From: a virus
Reading direction: 5' to 3' (one strand)
Virus record (IMG/VR): IMGVR_UViG_3300019776_000194
Coordinates: 1-64,000 of that record
Length of the DNA stretch: 64,000 nucleotides
How positions within the stretch are numbered: position 1 is the stretch's first letter; every line of letters starts with the position of its first letter. Both the position numbers and the translations under genes were made by a program. A model generated the notes under the pieces. The model saw only the letters and a list, made by a program, of their open reading frames with translations, had not been told where the DNA came from and ran no database searches. Shown here piece after piece: positions 1-8,439 of the stretch.

Positions 1-34
1 GTAGAACGAAGTACAAAGGATTTCCGGTGGGATT

Positions 35-208
35 ATGAGCAAAATAATAAAAGCAAACTTCAATAAAAACTATCAAGTTGAGTCAGAAATGCGCGATGCG
101 ATCAGAGAGACCATTTTTAAGTTCGATGGACAAACCTCACTTGTAAGCGCAATCGGCGTCCTTGAGTTGGTCAAAACAGAATTGATTCAGGAGGTCGGAA
201 ATGATTGA
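35..208 (+). CDS. hypothetical protein, 57 aa
   Basis: Complete small ORF (ATG at 35, TGA at 206-208) with a purine stretch GGTGGG just upstream. It shares 8 bp with the next gene (ATGATTGA), the same junction style as the following genes, so it is probably co-translated with them. It is charged and has no motif I recognise. Codons such as GCG, CGC and ATC are commoner here and in the next three genes than after 1070, hinting that this block was acquired separately. Confidence 0.6.
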   Translation: MSKIIKANFNKNYQVESEMRDAIRETIFKFDGQTSLVSAIGVLELVKTELIQEVGND

Positions 209-395
209 ACTAACCATGGATCAGATTAGAAAAGTATGCGCCGAAGAAGCCAAATATCAGCTAATTATTATGCGGCAATACTTAGATGAGAAAGAAGTTG
301 TTTTCTACTTAGAGCTATTGCGCAAAAACACATCAATGATCGAGTTTGACTACTTTAAGAACCATTATGGATTTGGAGATATAGATCATGAGTGA
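201..395 (+). CDS. hypothetical protein, 64 aa
   Basis: ATG is preceded by AGGAGG (190-195) and overlaps the stop of the preceding gene; its own end overlaps the next start by 8 bp. The protein is mostly helical-looking and acidic, with no recognisable domain. Its place in a chain of overlapping small genes marks it as a real phage early gene of unknown role. Confidence 0.65.
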   Translation: MIELTMDQIRKVCAEEAKYQLIIMRQYLDEKEVVFYLELLRKNTSMIEFDYFKNHYGFGDIDHE

Positions 396-672
396 AATAA
401 AACAAATAAGCTCACCAATATCAAGCGGGTGGCGCGGAGACATAAACGGGCATATTGAAAACACCGGATCACATATCCAAGTGTCGGAAATCACCTTAAA
501 ACTTGATAAAGAAACAGCCTATGCGCTTTGCAATGTTCTTGCTGATAGCGCATTTCCGAAAGGGATTCTTTCAAAAGAACAACAAGTAAAGATAAGCAAT
601 CTTGGCGCTGCACTTGGTCGAGTAATTGACCACTATTCTGCGAATAACGGGGAAAGAGAGATTATTAAATGA
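388..672 (+). CDS. hypothetical protein, 94 aa
   Basis: Starts inside the end of the previous gene and ends 4 bp into the next (ATGA overlap). The N-terminus MSEIK is shared with the following gene, perhaps through local duplication of the translation start. It has no recognisable domain. Function unknown. Confidence 0.65.
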   Translation: MSEIKQISSPISSGWRGDINGHIENTGSHIQVSEITLKLDKETAYALCNVLADSAFPKGILSKEQQVKISNLGAALGRVIDHYSANNGEREIIK

Positions 673-1073
673 GTGAAATAAAGCCAGTGAGCATTAAAAC
701 AGCAGAGGAACGCATTCACTCTCTAGCAATTGACGACAAATCTGTTTGGTGCAATGCGTATTTTGACGAGGTTCAAGAACTACGCGCAGCACTAGAAGCA
801 CTGCAAGCAGAGAATGCAAAGCTGAAAGAAGAAAGCCAAAACTACGAAAACGCAGTCAGAATTGTTCAAGAATGGAGTGGTCAACTTACACTAGCAAATG
901 GAGAATTGCGCAACGATAACGCAGCACTCGTGAATGCGAATGAACAACAAGCAAAGCGGATAGCACACCAACAATACTTAATAGACACCCTCATGCTGGA
1001 ATACTGCCCAGATGAGATGACAGAAGAGCAATGGGAAAATTGGAAATCACATCAGAGGAGAGTTGAGTTATGA
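669..1073 (+). CDS. coiled-coil protein, 134 aa
   Basis: Residues about 35-95 form a long heptad-rich coiled coil (repeated L/A-x-x-L spacing with E/K flanks), followed by a short acidic tail rich in Trp and Glu. Small early coiled-coil proteins of this look are common in phages of Gram-negative bacteria, but none is specific enough to name a function. It is linked by 4-bp overlaps to both neighbours. Confidence 0.6.
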   Translation: MSEIKPVSIKTAEERIHSLAIDDKSVWCNAYFDEVQELRAALEALQAENAKLKEESQNYENAVRIVQEWSGQLTLANGELRNDNAALVNANEQQAKRIAHQQYLIDTLMLEYCPDEMTEEQWENWKSHQRRVEL

Positions 1074-1471
1074 AATACATATTAGCCATATCTTTATTAC
1101 TTACTGCTAATTCTGCTATGGCTAATTGTAATGATGAATCTGCGAAGGCTTACATGCTGTGGAAGGAAGCTCGTAATCAGCCTATAGAAGCTCAAAGAGC
1201 TGTGTTGGATGTTCTGCACCACAGACTTCTAAAGTCTCGTCTAACAGCCTGTAAAGAGCTTATGAAGCCATCACAATACCCTTACATGAGATATGGTGTG
1301 AAGAAAGTTAGTAAAGAGTGGTTGACACACTACAGAACAGTACGTAGAATGCCTAAAGTGTTGCAGAGTGAGAAGTATATTTTCTTCAATCACTTTAGAA
1401 GTAAACACAAATGGGCAACAAAACATAAACGTATTGGGGATTTAGTGTTTTCACAGGAAAAGGAGAAGTGA
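1070..1471 (+). CDS. exported SleB-like cell wall hydrolase, 133 aa
   Basis: Residues 1-18 are a clear signal peptide (Lys, hydrophobic core ending SAMA), so the protein is probably exported to the periplasm. After it comes a domain resembling SleB/cell-wall hydrolases (PF07486): a Glu in 'WKEARNQP', then 'EAQRAVLDVLHHRL'. The family cleaves peptidoglycan as a lytic transglycosylase or amidase. It sits in the early region, away from the lysis genes at 27-28 kb, so its role may be something other than final lysis. The family call rests on motif resemblance only. Confidence 0.6.
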   Translation: MKYILAISLLLTANSAMANCNDESAKAYMLWKEARNQPIEAQRAVLDVLHHRLLKSRLTACKELMKPSQYPYMRYGVKKVSKEWLTHYRTVRRMPKVLQSEKYIFFNHFRSKHKWATKHKRIGDLVFSQEKEK

Positions 1472-1472
1472 C

Positions 1473-1712
1473 ATGGATTTATGTATAGAATGCTCTAGGA
1501 AAGGAGTAGGAGAATACTCTGCTAAAAGCTATATGTGTTTGTGCAGATTTATAGAAAAGACAGAACCTTTAAAACAACCAAGCAACACATCAAAACAGAT
1601 GGTGAAGATTATTCTTGAAGAAGCTAAACGCAGAGGATACTCAGAGAGCTACATTGAACATCAAAAGAAGATATTTAATGTGGATGATAATATTGACAGA
1701 AGTAGTATGTGA
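1473..1712 (+). CDS. Cys-rich small protein, 79 aa
   Basis: Starts one base after the previous stop. The first 26 residues carry five cysteines (C4-x2-C7 ... C-x-C near 22-24), which could bind a metal ion, followed by a basic helical part. I do not recognise the family. The preceding GGAGAAGTGAC acts as its ribosome binding site. Confidence 0.55.
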   Translation: MDLCIECSRKGVGEYSAKSYMCLCRFIEKTEPLKQPSNTSKQMVKIILEEAKRRGYSESYIEHQKKIFNVDDNIDRSSM

Positions 1713-1724
1713 AGGAGGAATAAC

Positions 1725-2060
1725 ATGGGTGTAGATTACACACCAATCTTAGGTATTGGTTTAGAGTTTGATGGTCGGTTAGAAGTAATAGAGTTCTTAG
1801 CAAAACATAGGATTATTTTTGATAAAGACTCTGAAGAAATTGAAGAAGATGGCATTATTGAGTTTATGTCAGGGCATTCAAGCAAACTGGATGTAGACTG
1901 CTTAAACTACTATTCAGGAGATTACTATTGGGTAGGGTTTAGAGTGTATCCGCACAAGCTAGAAGGCTTGGCAGACAGTATTGTACAAGCTGAAAGCAAT
2001 TGGAAAGCTCTGTTTCCGAATGTAGAAGCTGGAGTTGTTTATACAGTGCAAATTAGTTAA
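1725..2060 (+). CDS. hypothetical protein, 111 aa
   Basis: Good ribosome binding site (AAGGAGGAATAAC) before ATG. The protein is mixed alpha/beta, acidic and rich in aromatic residues, with no motif that I can assign. It lies in a tightly packed run of small + strand genes. Confidence 0.6.
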   Translation: MGVDYTPILGIGLEFDGRLEVIEFLAKHRIIFDKDSEEIEEDGIIEFMSGHSSKLDVDCLNYYSGDYYWVGFRVYPHKLEGLADSIVQAESNWKALFPNVEAGVVYTVQIS

Positions 2061-2069
2061 GGAGAGCAC

Positions 2070-2285
2070 ATGAAAGAAATTGACAAAGTAAAAGCCTATT
2101 GTGTCATCAATGAAGTGACAATGCAACAAGTGTCCCAGTTTTATAGACGTAAGGGAGATGCTGAACGATGGATTAATGACGCTACTAAGTTTGATGGAGT
2201 ATTTGCGGAGGAGTATAAAGCTAAGTGGTGCTACTGCGTGGCAGAGTTCGTGTTTGATAAATATTATGTTGTGGAGAATGTATGA
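2070..2285 (+). CDS. hypothetical protein, 71 aa
   Basis: AAGGAGAGCAC precedes the start; the stop overlaps the next start (ATGA). It is a small, aromatic-rich protein with no recognised domain. Confidence 0.6.
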   Translation: MKEIDKVKAYCVINEVTMQQVSQFYRRKGDAERWINDATKFDGVFAEEYKAKWCYCVAEFVFDKYYVVENV

Positions 2286-2512
2286 GTGGAACTTATTACG
2301 GGATTAACAGTAAAGTAGCTAAAGCTCTGCAAGAATTCTGTTGTGGCGAAGAATTTGTATTGTATCGAGGAGCCTTCCGATGGTTTAACATGGACGATGA
2401 GGTAATGTCAAATCATTATGAAGGTATGTCTGTTGAGCAAATAGCAGAAGACTTTGAATATGAAATCGTGTACAATGCTAAACACGTAGCTATTTTTAAA
2501 TTGAAAGGGTAA
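2282..2512 (+). CDS. hypothetical protein, 76 aa
   Basis: Translationally coupled to the preceding gene by a 4-bp overlap. Small acidic protein, no recognisable motif. Confidence 0.6.
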   Translation: MSGTYYGINSKVAKALQEFCCGEEFVLYRGAFRWFNMDDEVMSNHYEGMSVEQIAEDFEYEIVYNAKHVAIFKLKG

Positions 2513-2514
2513 TA

Positions 2515-2784
2515 ATGATTGTTTTTAGACGCATTAAAAGTTATACTGAGCATGTAGATGAGTGTTGTTATCATAGAAAACTCACTTCTACAGATTGCCT
2601 CGACATAGCAAATAAACTAAACTTATTTAAGCACCAAGAAATTCAAGACTTGCGAGAATATGTTGCTCAACTTGAGAATCATATTAGAGGTCTTACAACG
2701 ATTTATAGTGAATACCCAAATCCACCGTTTATAGGTGTTTATGAATTAAATGAGGCAGAGCCAAAAGGAAAACTTGTACGATGA
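2515..2784 (+). CDS. hypothetical protein, 89 aa
   Basis: Begins two bases after the previous stop, with AAAGGG as a weak ribosome binding site, and overlaps thyX by 4 bp. A short amphipathic helix lies near residues 38-60. Function unknown; the coupling suggests co-expression with thyX. Confidence 0.6.
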   Translation: MIVFRRIKSYTEHVDECCYHRKLTSTDCLDIANKLNLFKHQEIQDLREYVAQLENHIRGLTTIYSEYPNPPFIGVYELNEAEPKGKLVR

Positions 2785-3470
2785 TTAAAAGTAATATGGA
2801 AGTAAGTTTGATTGACCACATGGGAAGTGATAGTTCTGTGGTACGCGCAGCACGTGTGAGCTTTGCTGGAGATAATAAAGAGTTTGACGAATTAAAAGAT
2901 GCGAAGCTGATTCGATACTTAGCGAAGCATGGGCATATCTCACCATTTCATCACACGTTTATCACAGTGAAAGTGAAGGCTCCTATTTTTGTTTGTCGCC
3001 AATTGGTAAAACACAAGTTCATGCCTTGGAATGAAGAATCAAGACGCTACATTAACAGTGAACCGGAGTTTTATATTCCGACAGATTATCGCAAACCTGC
3101 TGAGAATGTGAAACAGGGTAGTAGTGAAGATTTAGTAACTACACATCATATTAAGTACTTAGACGACCATCATTGCACTGCGGAAGAAGCTGTAACAGCA
3201 CATGCTAAAAATTCCTACACTTTGTATTGTGAACTGATTGATGCAGGAGTGTGTAATGAACAAGCTCGTATGGTGTTACCACAAAATATGATGGTGAACT
3301 ACTACTGGTCTGGGACGTTGAGTGCTTTTGCAGACATGCTTCGACTACGCTTAGACGGACATACTCAAAAAGAGTCACGAGAGGTTGCTAAGATGATTCG
3401 TGATTTAGTAGAGCCTTTATTTCCTGTATCATTACCAGCTTTGTTAGGAGAAAACTATGAAAACAATTGA
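2781..3470 (+). CDS. thyX: FAD-dependent thymidylate synthase ThyX
   Basis: ThyX makes dTMP from dUMP using methylene-tetrahydrofolate and reduced FAD. Length (229 aa) fits the family. The signature lies at about residues 73-90 ('CRQLVKHK' then 'NEESRRY'), followed near the C-terminus by an Arg-x-x-Leu-Pro stretch and an 'HTQKESRE' helix typical of the active site. The classical RHR of the motif reads KHK here, a basic-for-basic change that keeps charge. It belongs to the dNTP-supply set with NrdJ (21210) and the MazG-like proteins. Confidence 0.92.
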   Translation: MIKSNMEVSLIDHMGSDSSVVRAARVSFAGDNKEFDELKDAKLIRYLAKHGHISPFHHTFITVKVKAPIFVCRQLVKHKFMPWNEESRRYINSEPEFYIPTDYRKPAENVKQGSSEDLVTTHHIKYLDDHHCTAEEAVTAHAKNSYTLYCELIDAGVCNEQARMVLPQNMMVNYYWSGTLSAFADMLRLRLDGHTQKESREVAKMIRDLVEPLFPVSLPALLGENYENN

Positions 3471-3807
3471 ACAAATATTCTTAGAAACTAAAGCAACACT
3501 AGAACAACAAGCATTATCATCTGTCCAAGAAGCCCTTGATAAACTTTATATTGAATATCTCCCATATGTTGAAAACGATACAGCTTCTAATGTCTATTTC
3601 ATGTCAACAGATTGGATACGTAGATACTTAGCTGGTAATCTCAGAGAAGATGATTTCAAGATTAACATTCTCGCCGAAGATGTTCGTAGAAAGATTTGGG
3701 ATGAGAACAAAGAGGAATTGAAAGAGCTGATTGCTAAGGATGTACAAGACCGTCTAGCTTATTTGGAGAAGGAACTTCGAGCAAGTTGGGAACATAAATA
3801 TTTTTAA
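3457..3807 (+). CDS. hypothetical protein, 116 aa
   Basis: Starts within the end of thyX (14-bp overlap) behind AGGAGAAAAC. It is strongly helical and charged (K/E/D-rich), with no known domain. Function unknown. Confidence 0.6.
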   Translation: MKTIEQIFLETKATLEQQALSSVQEALDKLYIEYLPYVENDTASNVYFMSTDWIRRYLAGNLREDDFKINILAEDVRRKIWDENKEELKELIAKDVQDRLAYLEKELRASWEHKYF

Positions 3808-3817
3808 GGAGAACAAA

Positions 3818-4213
3818 ATGTTTAGCATATTCAAATCGAAACAAAAACGTGAAGCAGAAGCTTTAGCTAAATTGAAAGAAGATGAACGCAAGAAGAGTTT
3901 AGCACGTAGTATTCCTCCACAACGTAATCCAAGCAACTCCAGTGATGATACATGGGGTTTTCCTGCTGCAGCTCTGTACCCAAGCAACTACAACATTTCT
4001 GCACGAGAAGTGGAAAGTCCTAGTAATTTCTTGTCAGAAGGCTCTGGAAGCTTCTCTGGAGCTGGTAGTAGTTCTAGTTGGAGTAGTTCTTCAAGTGATG
4101 ATAGTAGCTCTCGTAGCTGCTCTAGCTCTTCGTATTCTAGTAGTTATTCTAGTTCTGATAGCTACAGTAGTTCTTCTAGCGATAGCTCTTCTAGCTGCAG
4201 TAGCTCTGATTAA
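3818..4213 (+). CDS. Ser-rich low-complexity protein, 131 aa
   Basis: AAGGAGAACAAA ribosome binding site. The N-terminal third is basic and helical; residues about 70-131 are almost pure Ser with scattered Asp, Tyr and Cys, a disordered tail. The Ser codons alternate TCT, AGT and AGC, so the tail is not a simple DNA repeat and seems kept at protein level. No function can be assigned. A 94-aa ORF in another frame over the same DNA is a shadow. Confidence 0.6.
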   Translation: MFSIFKSKQKREAEALAKLKEDERKKSLARSIPPQRNPSNSSDDTWGFPAAALYPSNYNISAREVESPSNFLSEGSGSFSGAGSSSSWSSSSSDDSSSRSCSSSSYSSSYSSSDSYSSSSSDSSSSCSSSD

Positions 4214-4222
4214 AACAAATAC

Positions 4223-4251
4223 TTGACAAGATTCCTGACATGATCTACTAT
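4223..4251 (+). promoter_or_regulatory. sigma70-like promoter
   Basis: TTGACA (4223-4228), 17-bp spacer, TACTAT (4246-4251), about 40 bp before the gene at 4294. The -35/spacer sequence ACAAGA (4226-4231) reappears inverted as TCTTGT at 4255-4260. Confidence 0.75.
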
Positions 4252-4293
4252 TGGTCTTGTTGGGAATTTTTATTTTACAGATAAGGAGAGAAT

Positions 4294-4647
4294 ATGAGTT
4301 GGCTTGAAGAGTTGAAAGTTGGAGACTTAGTGATAGTGTCTGACAGATATGGAGACGAGATAAAGAAAGTATCTAAAGTGACACCGAAACAAATCAAAGT
4401 GTTTGTAGACTCAACAGGGACAGGGTACGATTCATCTTACTGGAAAGAATCTGGTAATCTTGTTGGTCAAGACCCTTTCTACTATCGACACTTAAAAGAA
4501 GCTACACCCGAAAGATTGCAATTGATTAGGGATAAAAATAAGCTGAATAGGCTTACTAAATGGGTAAAAGACAGTAAGTTTTCACTAGAAGAGTTGGAAT
4601 ATTTCAAGACTTATATTGACAGTAAAAAGGAGAATGTTAATGAGTAA
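4294..4647 (+). CDS. hypothetical protein, 117 aa
   Basis: First gene after the 4223 promoter, with AAGGAGAGAAT before ATG. The N-terminal 60 residues look like a small beta-barrel (alternating hydrophobic and charged: 'KVGDLVIVSD', 'KKVSKVTPKQIKVFV'), followed by a helical C-terminus. Family not recognised. Overlaps the ligase start by 8 bp. Confidence 0.6.
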   Translation: MSWLEELKVGDLVIVSDRYGDEIKKVSKVTPKQIKVFVDSTGTGYDSSYWKESGNLVGQDPFYYRHLKEATPERLQLIRDKNKLNRLTKWVKDSKFSLEELEYFKTYIDSKKENVNE

Positions 4648-6007
4648 TTTATACACAATTATTAAAGAGCTGCAGAATGCTTCCGGCTCAAATGCTAAGA
4701 CAGCTATTTTAGAGGTTAATAAGGATAATGAGCTGTTGAAGGCTTACTTACGTGCGACGTATGATCCTGCTATCAATTACTACCAATCTAAAGTTTCTAA
4801 GAAGTTAGGGTGGAATTTAGATTACTCAGACTACTACGAGGAAAATGGAAATTATTATCCAAACTACTACCATATTTTAAGTGAGATGGAACGCTTATCA
4901 AATAGGGAACTAACAGGAGATAAAGCTAAAAACTACTTGAACGACTTCTACGCTTCTGTGTCCCCAGAATCAAAAGAGTTGATCGAGCTTATGTTGAAAC
5001 GCTCTATCGGAGCTTCTGTAGGAGATACATTGATTTTGAAAGTGTTTCCTGATTTGTATTTTATTCCACCATATCAACGCTGTAGTTTGATGGATGCTAA
5101 AGTGAAAGATCGTTTTAGTAAGCTTGATAGTTTCTTAGTACAAGAGAAACTTGATGGAAGCTTTTGTTACCTTGTTAAAGAGGCTGGAAAGGCTCCAGAA
5201 GCCATCACACGAGCTGGTAGTCGCTATCCCGCAGAGTTTGCAGAAAAGCTCTCCACACCGCAATGTGAGGGGTTTGTTGTGATTGGAGAACTTGTCGTTC
5301 TTGATTACACAGACAACGAAGATGGTGAGTTATTAGACCGTAAAACAGGTAATGGAATACTCAACAGCATCTTGAAGGGTGGGGAGTTGAATGACAATTT
5401 GGAATTTGTTTTGGTAGCTTGGGATTGTATCAACACTGTAGAATTTAAGAATGGGTACAGTAAAGACCCCTATTGTAAACGATTAGAGATTTTAGAACTA
5501 GTATGGGAAACTCCTGTTAAAACTCATTACGTAGACTCTCTAGAGGGAGCTTATAAGATTTATTCAAAATATACAGCAGAAGGTAAAGAGGGTTGTGTAA
5601 TTAAATCTAAAGATTTCCTCTGGCGCGATGGTACATCAAAAAATTGCATCAAGCTTAAGATCGAGTTTGAAGTGGATTTAGAAGTTGTTGCAATCCATGA
5701 AGGCACAGGGAAAGCTTCTGGAATGATGGGCAGCATCACTCTGAGGTCTAGCGATGGATTGATTGTGACAGATTGTGGTAGTGGCTTCTCAGATTCTGAC
5801 AGAGCTGAGTGGTGGTCTGATAAAGATGCTCGCATTGGTAGCATTGTTACTATCAAAGGAAATGATATTATTTCTAAGCGTGAGAATGAAGTGAAGAGTA
5901 TTTTCTTACCCATTTTCTTGGAGCACAGACTTGACAAGACAAAGGCTGACAGTTATTATCGTTGTTATCAGCAATTGGAAGCTGCTAAGAACGGAGGTAA
6001 ATTGTGA
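4640..6007 (+). CDS. ATP-dependent DNA ligase
   Basis: Seals nicks in duplex DNA through a Lys-AMP intermediate. The nucleotidyltransferase motif I 'EKLDG' is at about residues 169-173 (catalytic Lys 170). Motif IV/V-type sequence 'EGCVIKSKD' with 'KNCIKLK' follows, then an OB-fold region with 'LEVVAIHEGTGKASGMMG'. I start it at ATG 4640, which has AAAGGAGAATGTTA upstream, not at the in-frame codon 24 bases earlier. At 455 aa it is close to T4/T5-type ligases. It probably joins Okazaki fragments and repairs nicks with the T7-like replication proteins. Confidence 0.9.
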   Translation: MSNLYTIIKELQNASGSNAKTAILEVNKDNELLKAYLRATYDPAINYYQSKVSKKLGWNLDYSDYYEENGNYYPNYYHILSEMERLSNRELTGDKAKNYLNDFYASVSPESKELIELMLKRSIGASVGDTLILKVFPDLYFIPPYQRCSLMDAKVKDRFSKLDSFLVQEKLDGSFCYLVKEAGKAPEAITRAGSRYPAEFAEKLSTPQCEGFVVIGELVVLDYTDNEDGELLDRKTGNGILNSILKGGELNDNLEFVLVAWDCINTVEFKNGYSKDPYCKRLEILELVWETPVKTHYVDSLEGAYKIYSKYTAEGKEGCVIKSKDFLWRDGTSKNCIKLKIEFEVDLEVVAIHEGTGKASGMMGSITLRSSDGLIVTDCGSGFSDSDRAEWWSDKDARIGSIVTIKGNDIISKRENEVKSIFLPIFLEHRLDKTKADSYYRCYQQLEAAKNGGKL

Positions 6008-6189
6008 CGATTGATTACAGTAAAGTATCTAGATACACTCCATCAACAAATCATTCAGAATTCTTAGGAATGAAGATGCATGCAAGGGGTGATTATGTTT
6101 TGTACGAAGATTATGATGAGTTGTTGACAGCATATGAAAAGCTTATTGGGAAAGTTGGTGGTGGTAGTGCTTTTGAGGAGTTTTTATGA
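6004..6189 (+). CDS. hypothetical protein, 61 aa
   Basis: GTG start overlapping the ligase stop (GTGA), with GGAGG 8 bases upstream. Small protein of unknown function; overlaps the next gene by 4 bp. Confidence 0.5.
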   Translation: MTIDYSKVSRYTPSTNHSEFLGMKMHARGDYVLYEDYDELLTAYEKLIGKVGGGSAFEEFL

Positions 6190-6473
6190 ACAAACAAAAA
6201 CTAATTAGCGCACTACAAAGTAGAATTGCCAAGAGAAGAAACCTCTTAGAAGATGGTTGGGAACTATTTGATGACCTACAAAGAGATGAAGATACAGAGT
6301 ATGATGCTTATTACTTTGTAGTAAGTCTTATCAAAACTGGCTACGAACAGAAAGTTGATAAGCAACTTCTTCGTCAGCTTATTCTGGATGAGAGGGAGTT
6401 GAAAGAGTGGAAGGCTAGGTTTGATACTTCTAGTAAGGCTCTTGGAATTATTGCTAGCATGAGGGAGAAATAA
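6186..6473 (+). CDS. hypothetical protein, 95 aa
   Basis: Coupled to the previous gene by an ATGA overlap. Helical, highly charged, possibly a coiled coil in the last 30 residues. No family recognised. Confidence 0.55.
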   Translation: MNKQKLISALQSRIAKRRNLLEDGWELFDDLQRDEDTEYDAYYFVVSLIKTGYEQKVDKQLLRQLILDERELKEWKARFDTSSKALGIIASMREK

Positions 6474-6474
6474 T

Positions 6475-6657
6475 ATGATATTCATATTAAGTGTTTGGTT
6501 AATTTGTTGTATTGGTGTGATAGCTATGTTTTCAAGTATTATAAAAACCCAAAGAGAGAATTTATATAAATCTAGTATGTATATTCATAGGCTGAAAACT
6601 GTTGCAAAGATGTCGGGTTGCAATCTGGAAGATGTATACGATGATAGGGAGATGTGA
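6475..6657 (+). CDS. small membrane protein, 60 aa
   Basis: One strong transmembrane segment at residues 2-22 followed by a basic cytoplasmic-looking tail (KTQRENLYK). GAGGGAGAAATA precedes the start. Function unknown. Confidence 0.5.
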   Translation: MIFILSVWLICCIGVIAMFSSIIKTQRENLYKSSMYIHRLKTVAKMSGCNLEDVYDDREM

Positions 6658-8372
6658 TGGGAACTTATTCAGGGTATGAGAAAGGTGGAAAGATAATGGC
6701 AACAAAGAATTATGCAACAAAATTTGAACCAGTTGAAACAATGGAGGATATAGCGAAGTATCCTATTTTAGCAATCCCAGAACGATTTATTTCTAAACAA
6801 GCTGCAGAGCATTATGGTATTCGTACAGCAGTTAGTCCTAAAGATGGTAAGACACATATTGCTCACTATTTTCCATACACACTTGAAAATGAGATTGTTG
6901 GGTACAAAAAACGCGACCTTAGCAAACCTAAGATGCAAGATGGACATTTCTCAATTGTAGGATTTCAGTCAGCTAAGTGTGACATGTTTGGAGTTACTGC
7001 TGCCAACAAGACAGGTGCAAAGAAGGCTTTTATCACAGAAGGTGAGTACGACTGTGCCGCACTATGGGATGTTATGAAGGCTAAGTATCCTTCTGCAAAT
7101 CCAAATGTGGTTAGTATAAGTAATGGAACAGCTAATGCTGTGCAAAACATTGGACAGAAACACAATCAAAGCTTTTTGAAGAAGTACACAGAAACAATCT
7201 TAGTATTTGATGCAGATAAAGCTACACAAGAAGAACGTGAAAAACAAAAAATTATGAAGGGTAAAGATGCAGTAGCAGCAGTTTATGGTCTTATGCCCGA
7301 CATTTTTGTGGCACAATTACCAGATGATTTAGACCCAATTGATATGATTAAGCAGGGGTTGGAAGATCAACTATACTGGTGCTGTTTAAAGCCAACAACA
7401 TACACACCAGACGGGTTTGTGAAGTACGAGACATTCAAGGAAAAAGCGTCAGAACTTCCTAAGCTTGGCAAACCTTGGCCTTGGCCTTCAATGACTAAGT
7501 TGAGCTTAGGGAGACGACTTGGCGAAGGGCATTACTTTGGAGCTGGTGTTAAGATTGGCAAGTCTGAATTGGTTAATCAGTTATCAGAGCACATCATCAA
7601 AAATGAAGGTGGTAAGATTGCACTATTCAAATTTGAGGAAGAGCCAGAAATAACTTGCAAAAAGGTAGCTGGTAAAATGTTTGGTAAGGATTTCACCAAC
7701 CCTGAGAAAGTTATTTTTATTCAAGAAGATGGCACTCTGAAGGACATTTATGGTAACGAAATTTACGATACATCACGAGGTTATTTTGACCAAGAGACTC
7801 TGACCAATGCGGTAAACTCCGTTGGTGACAACATTATATACTACAACAATTATGGAGCATGTTCTTGGGATATTGTGAAAGGCGCAATTCGACATGCTGT
7901 ATTAGTAGAAGGTGTGCAGGATATTGTGCTTGACCCAATTTCTCGAATGGTGGCGGGTGTAGCTGCAGCAGAAGCTAACACATTGTTGGAACGATTCGCA
8001 GATGAACTTAGCAAGCTCGCCAAAGATTTAGGATTCACTTATTATTGCTTCTGTCACTTGAAAAGTCCTGAAAGTGGTGTACCTCACGAGCGTGGTGGTA
8101 AAGTGTTAAGTCACCAGTTTACAGGAAGTCGTGCTATGATGCGTTCTACTTATTATATGTGGGGTATTGAACGTAACAAAGACCCAGACCTCCCTGCGAA
8201 GGAACGTAATACCTCAACAATTGTACTGTTAGAAGATCGTAAGTATGGACGTAGTGGATACTTTAAAGTGTACTATAATCCTGAAACTGGAGATTACTTG
8301 GAGCCACCTGAAGGATTCTTAGAAAGCAGTTGTGAACGTATCTCCGAATACACAGGTTGTTCAACATTCTAA
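6657..8372 (+). CDS. T7 gp4-like primase-helicase (TOPRIM + RecA-type helicase)
   Basis: A hexameric replicative helicase with a primase-type TOPRIM domain. TOPRIM: 'ITEGEYD' at about 126-132 and 'FDADKA' at about 184-189. Helicase: Walker A 'GAGVKIGKS' at about 295-303 and Walker B-like 'DIVLDP'. No Cys zinc-binding module precedes TOPRIM, so it resembles the short T7 gp4B or Twinkle form, and priming activity is uncertain. Three starts are possible: GTG 6654, ATG 6657 (behind AGGGAG) and ATG 6696 (behind GGTGG). I give 6657. It is expected to work with the polymerase at 9856 and the SSB at 14059. Confidence 0.88.
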   Translation: MGTYSGYEKGGKIMATKNYATKFEPVETMEDIAKYPILAIPERFISKQAAEHYGIRTAVSPKDGKTHIAHYFPYTLENEIVGYKKRDLSKPKMQDGHFSIVGFQSAKCDMFGVTAANKTGAKKAFITEGEYDCAALWDVMKAKYPSANPNVVSISNGTANAVQNIGQKHNQSFLKKYTETILVFDADKATQEEREKQKIMKGKDAVAAVYGLMPDIFVAQLPDDLDPIDMIKQGLEDQLYWCCLKPTTYTPDGFVKYETFKEKASELPKLGKPWPWPSMTKLSLGRRLGEGHYFGAGVKIGKSELVNQLSEHIIKNEGGKIALFKFEEEPEITCKKVAGKMFGKDFTNPEKVIFIQEDGTLKDIYGNEIYDTSRGYFDQETLTNAVNSVGDNIIYYNNYGACSWDIVKGAIRHAVLVEGVQDIVLDPISRMVAGVAAAEANTLLERFADELSKLAKDLGFTYYCFCHLKSPESGVPHERGGKVLSHQFTGSRAMMRSTYYMWGIERNKDPDLPAKERNTSTIVLLEDRKYGRSGYFKVYYNPETGDYLEPPEGFLESSCERISEYTGCSTF

Positions 8373-8380
8373 AATAAATC

Positions 8381-8409
8381 TTGACAGCTTCAAAAACTTC
8401 CTATAACAT
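8381..8409 (+). promoter_or_regulatory. sigma70-like promoter inside an inverted repeat
   Basis: TTGACA (8381-8386) with TAACAT (8404-8409, 17-bp spacer) or TATAAC (8402-8407, 15-bp spacer). The promoter lies within a 12-bp inverted repeat with one U.G wobble: arms 8382-8393 and 8409-8420. It drives the genes from 8440. Confidence 0.6.
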
Positions 8410-8439
8410 TGAGGCTGTCATTAACCAAAAGGAGAAATT

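Noticed and set aside
3942-4226. 94-aa ORF overlapping the Ser-rich gene
   Set aside because: Out-of-frame shadow of the AGT/TCT repeats; Leu/Val/Ala monotony and no ribosome binding site.
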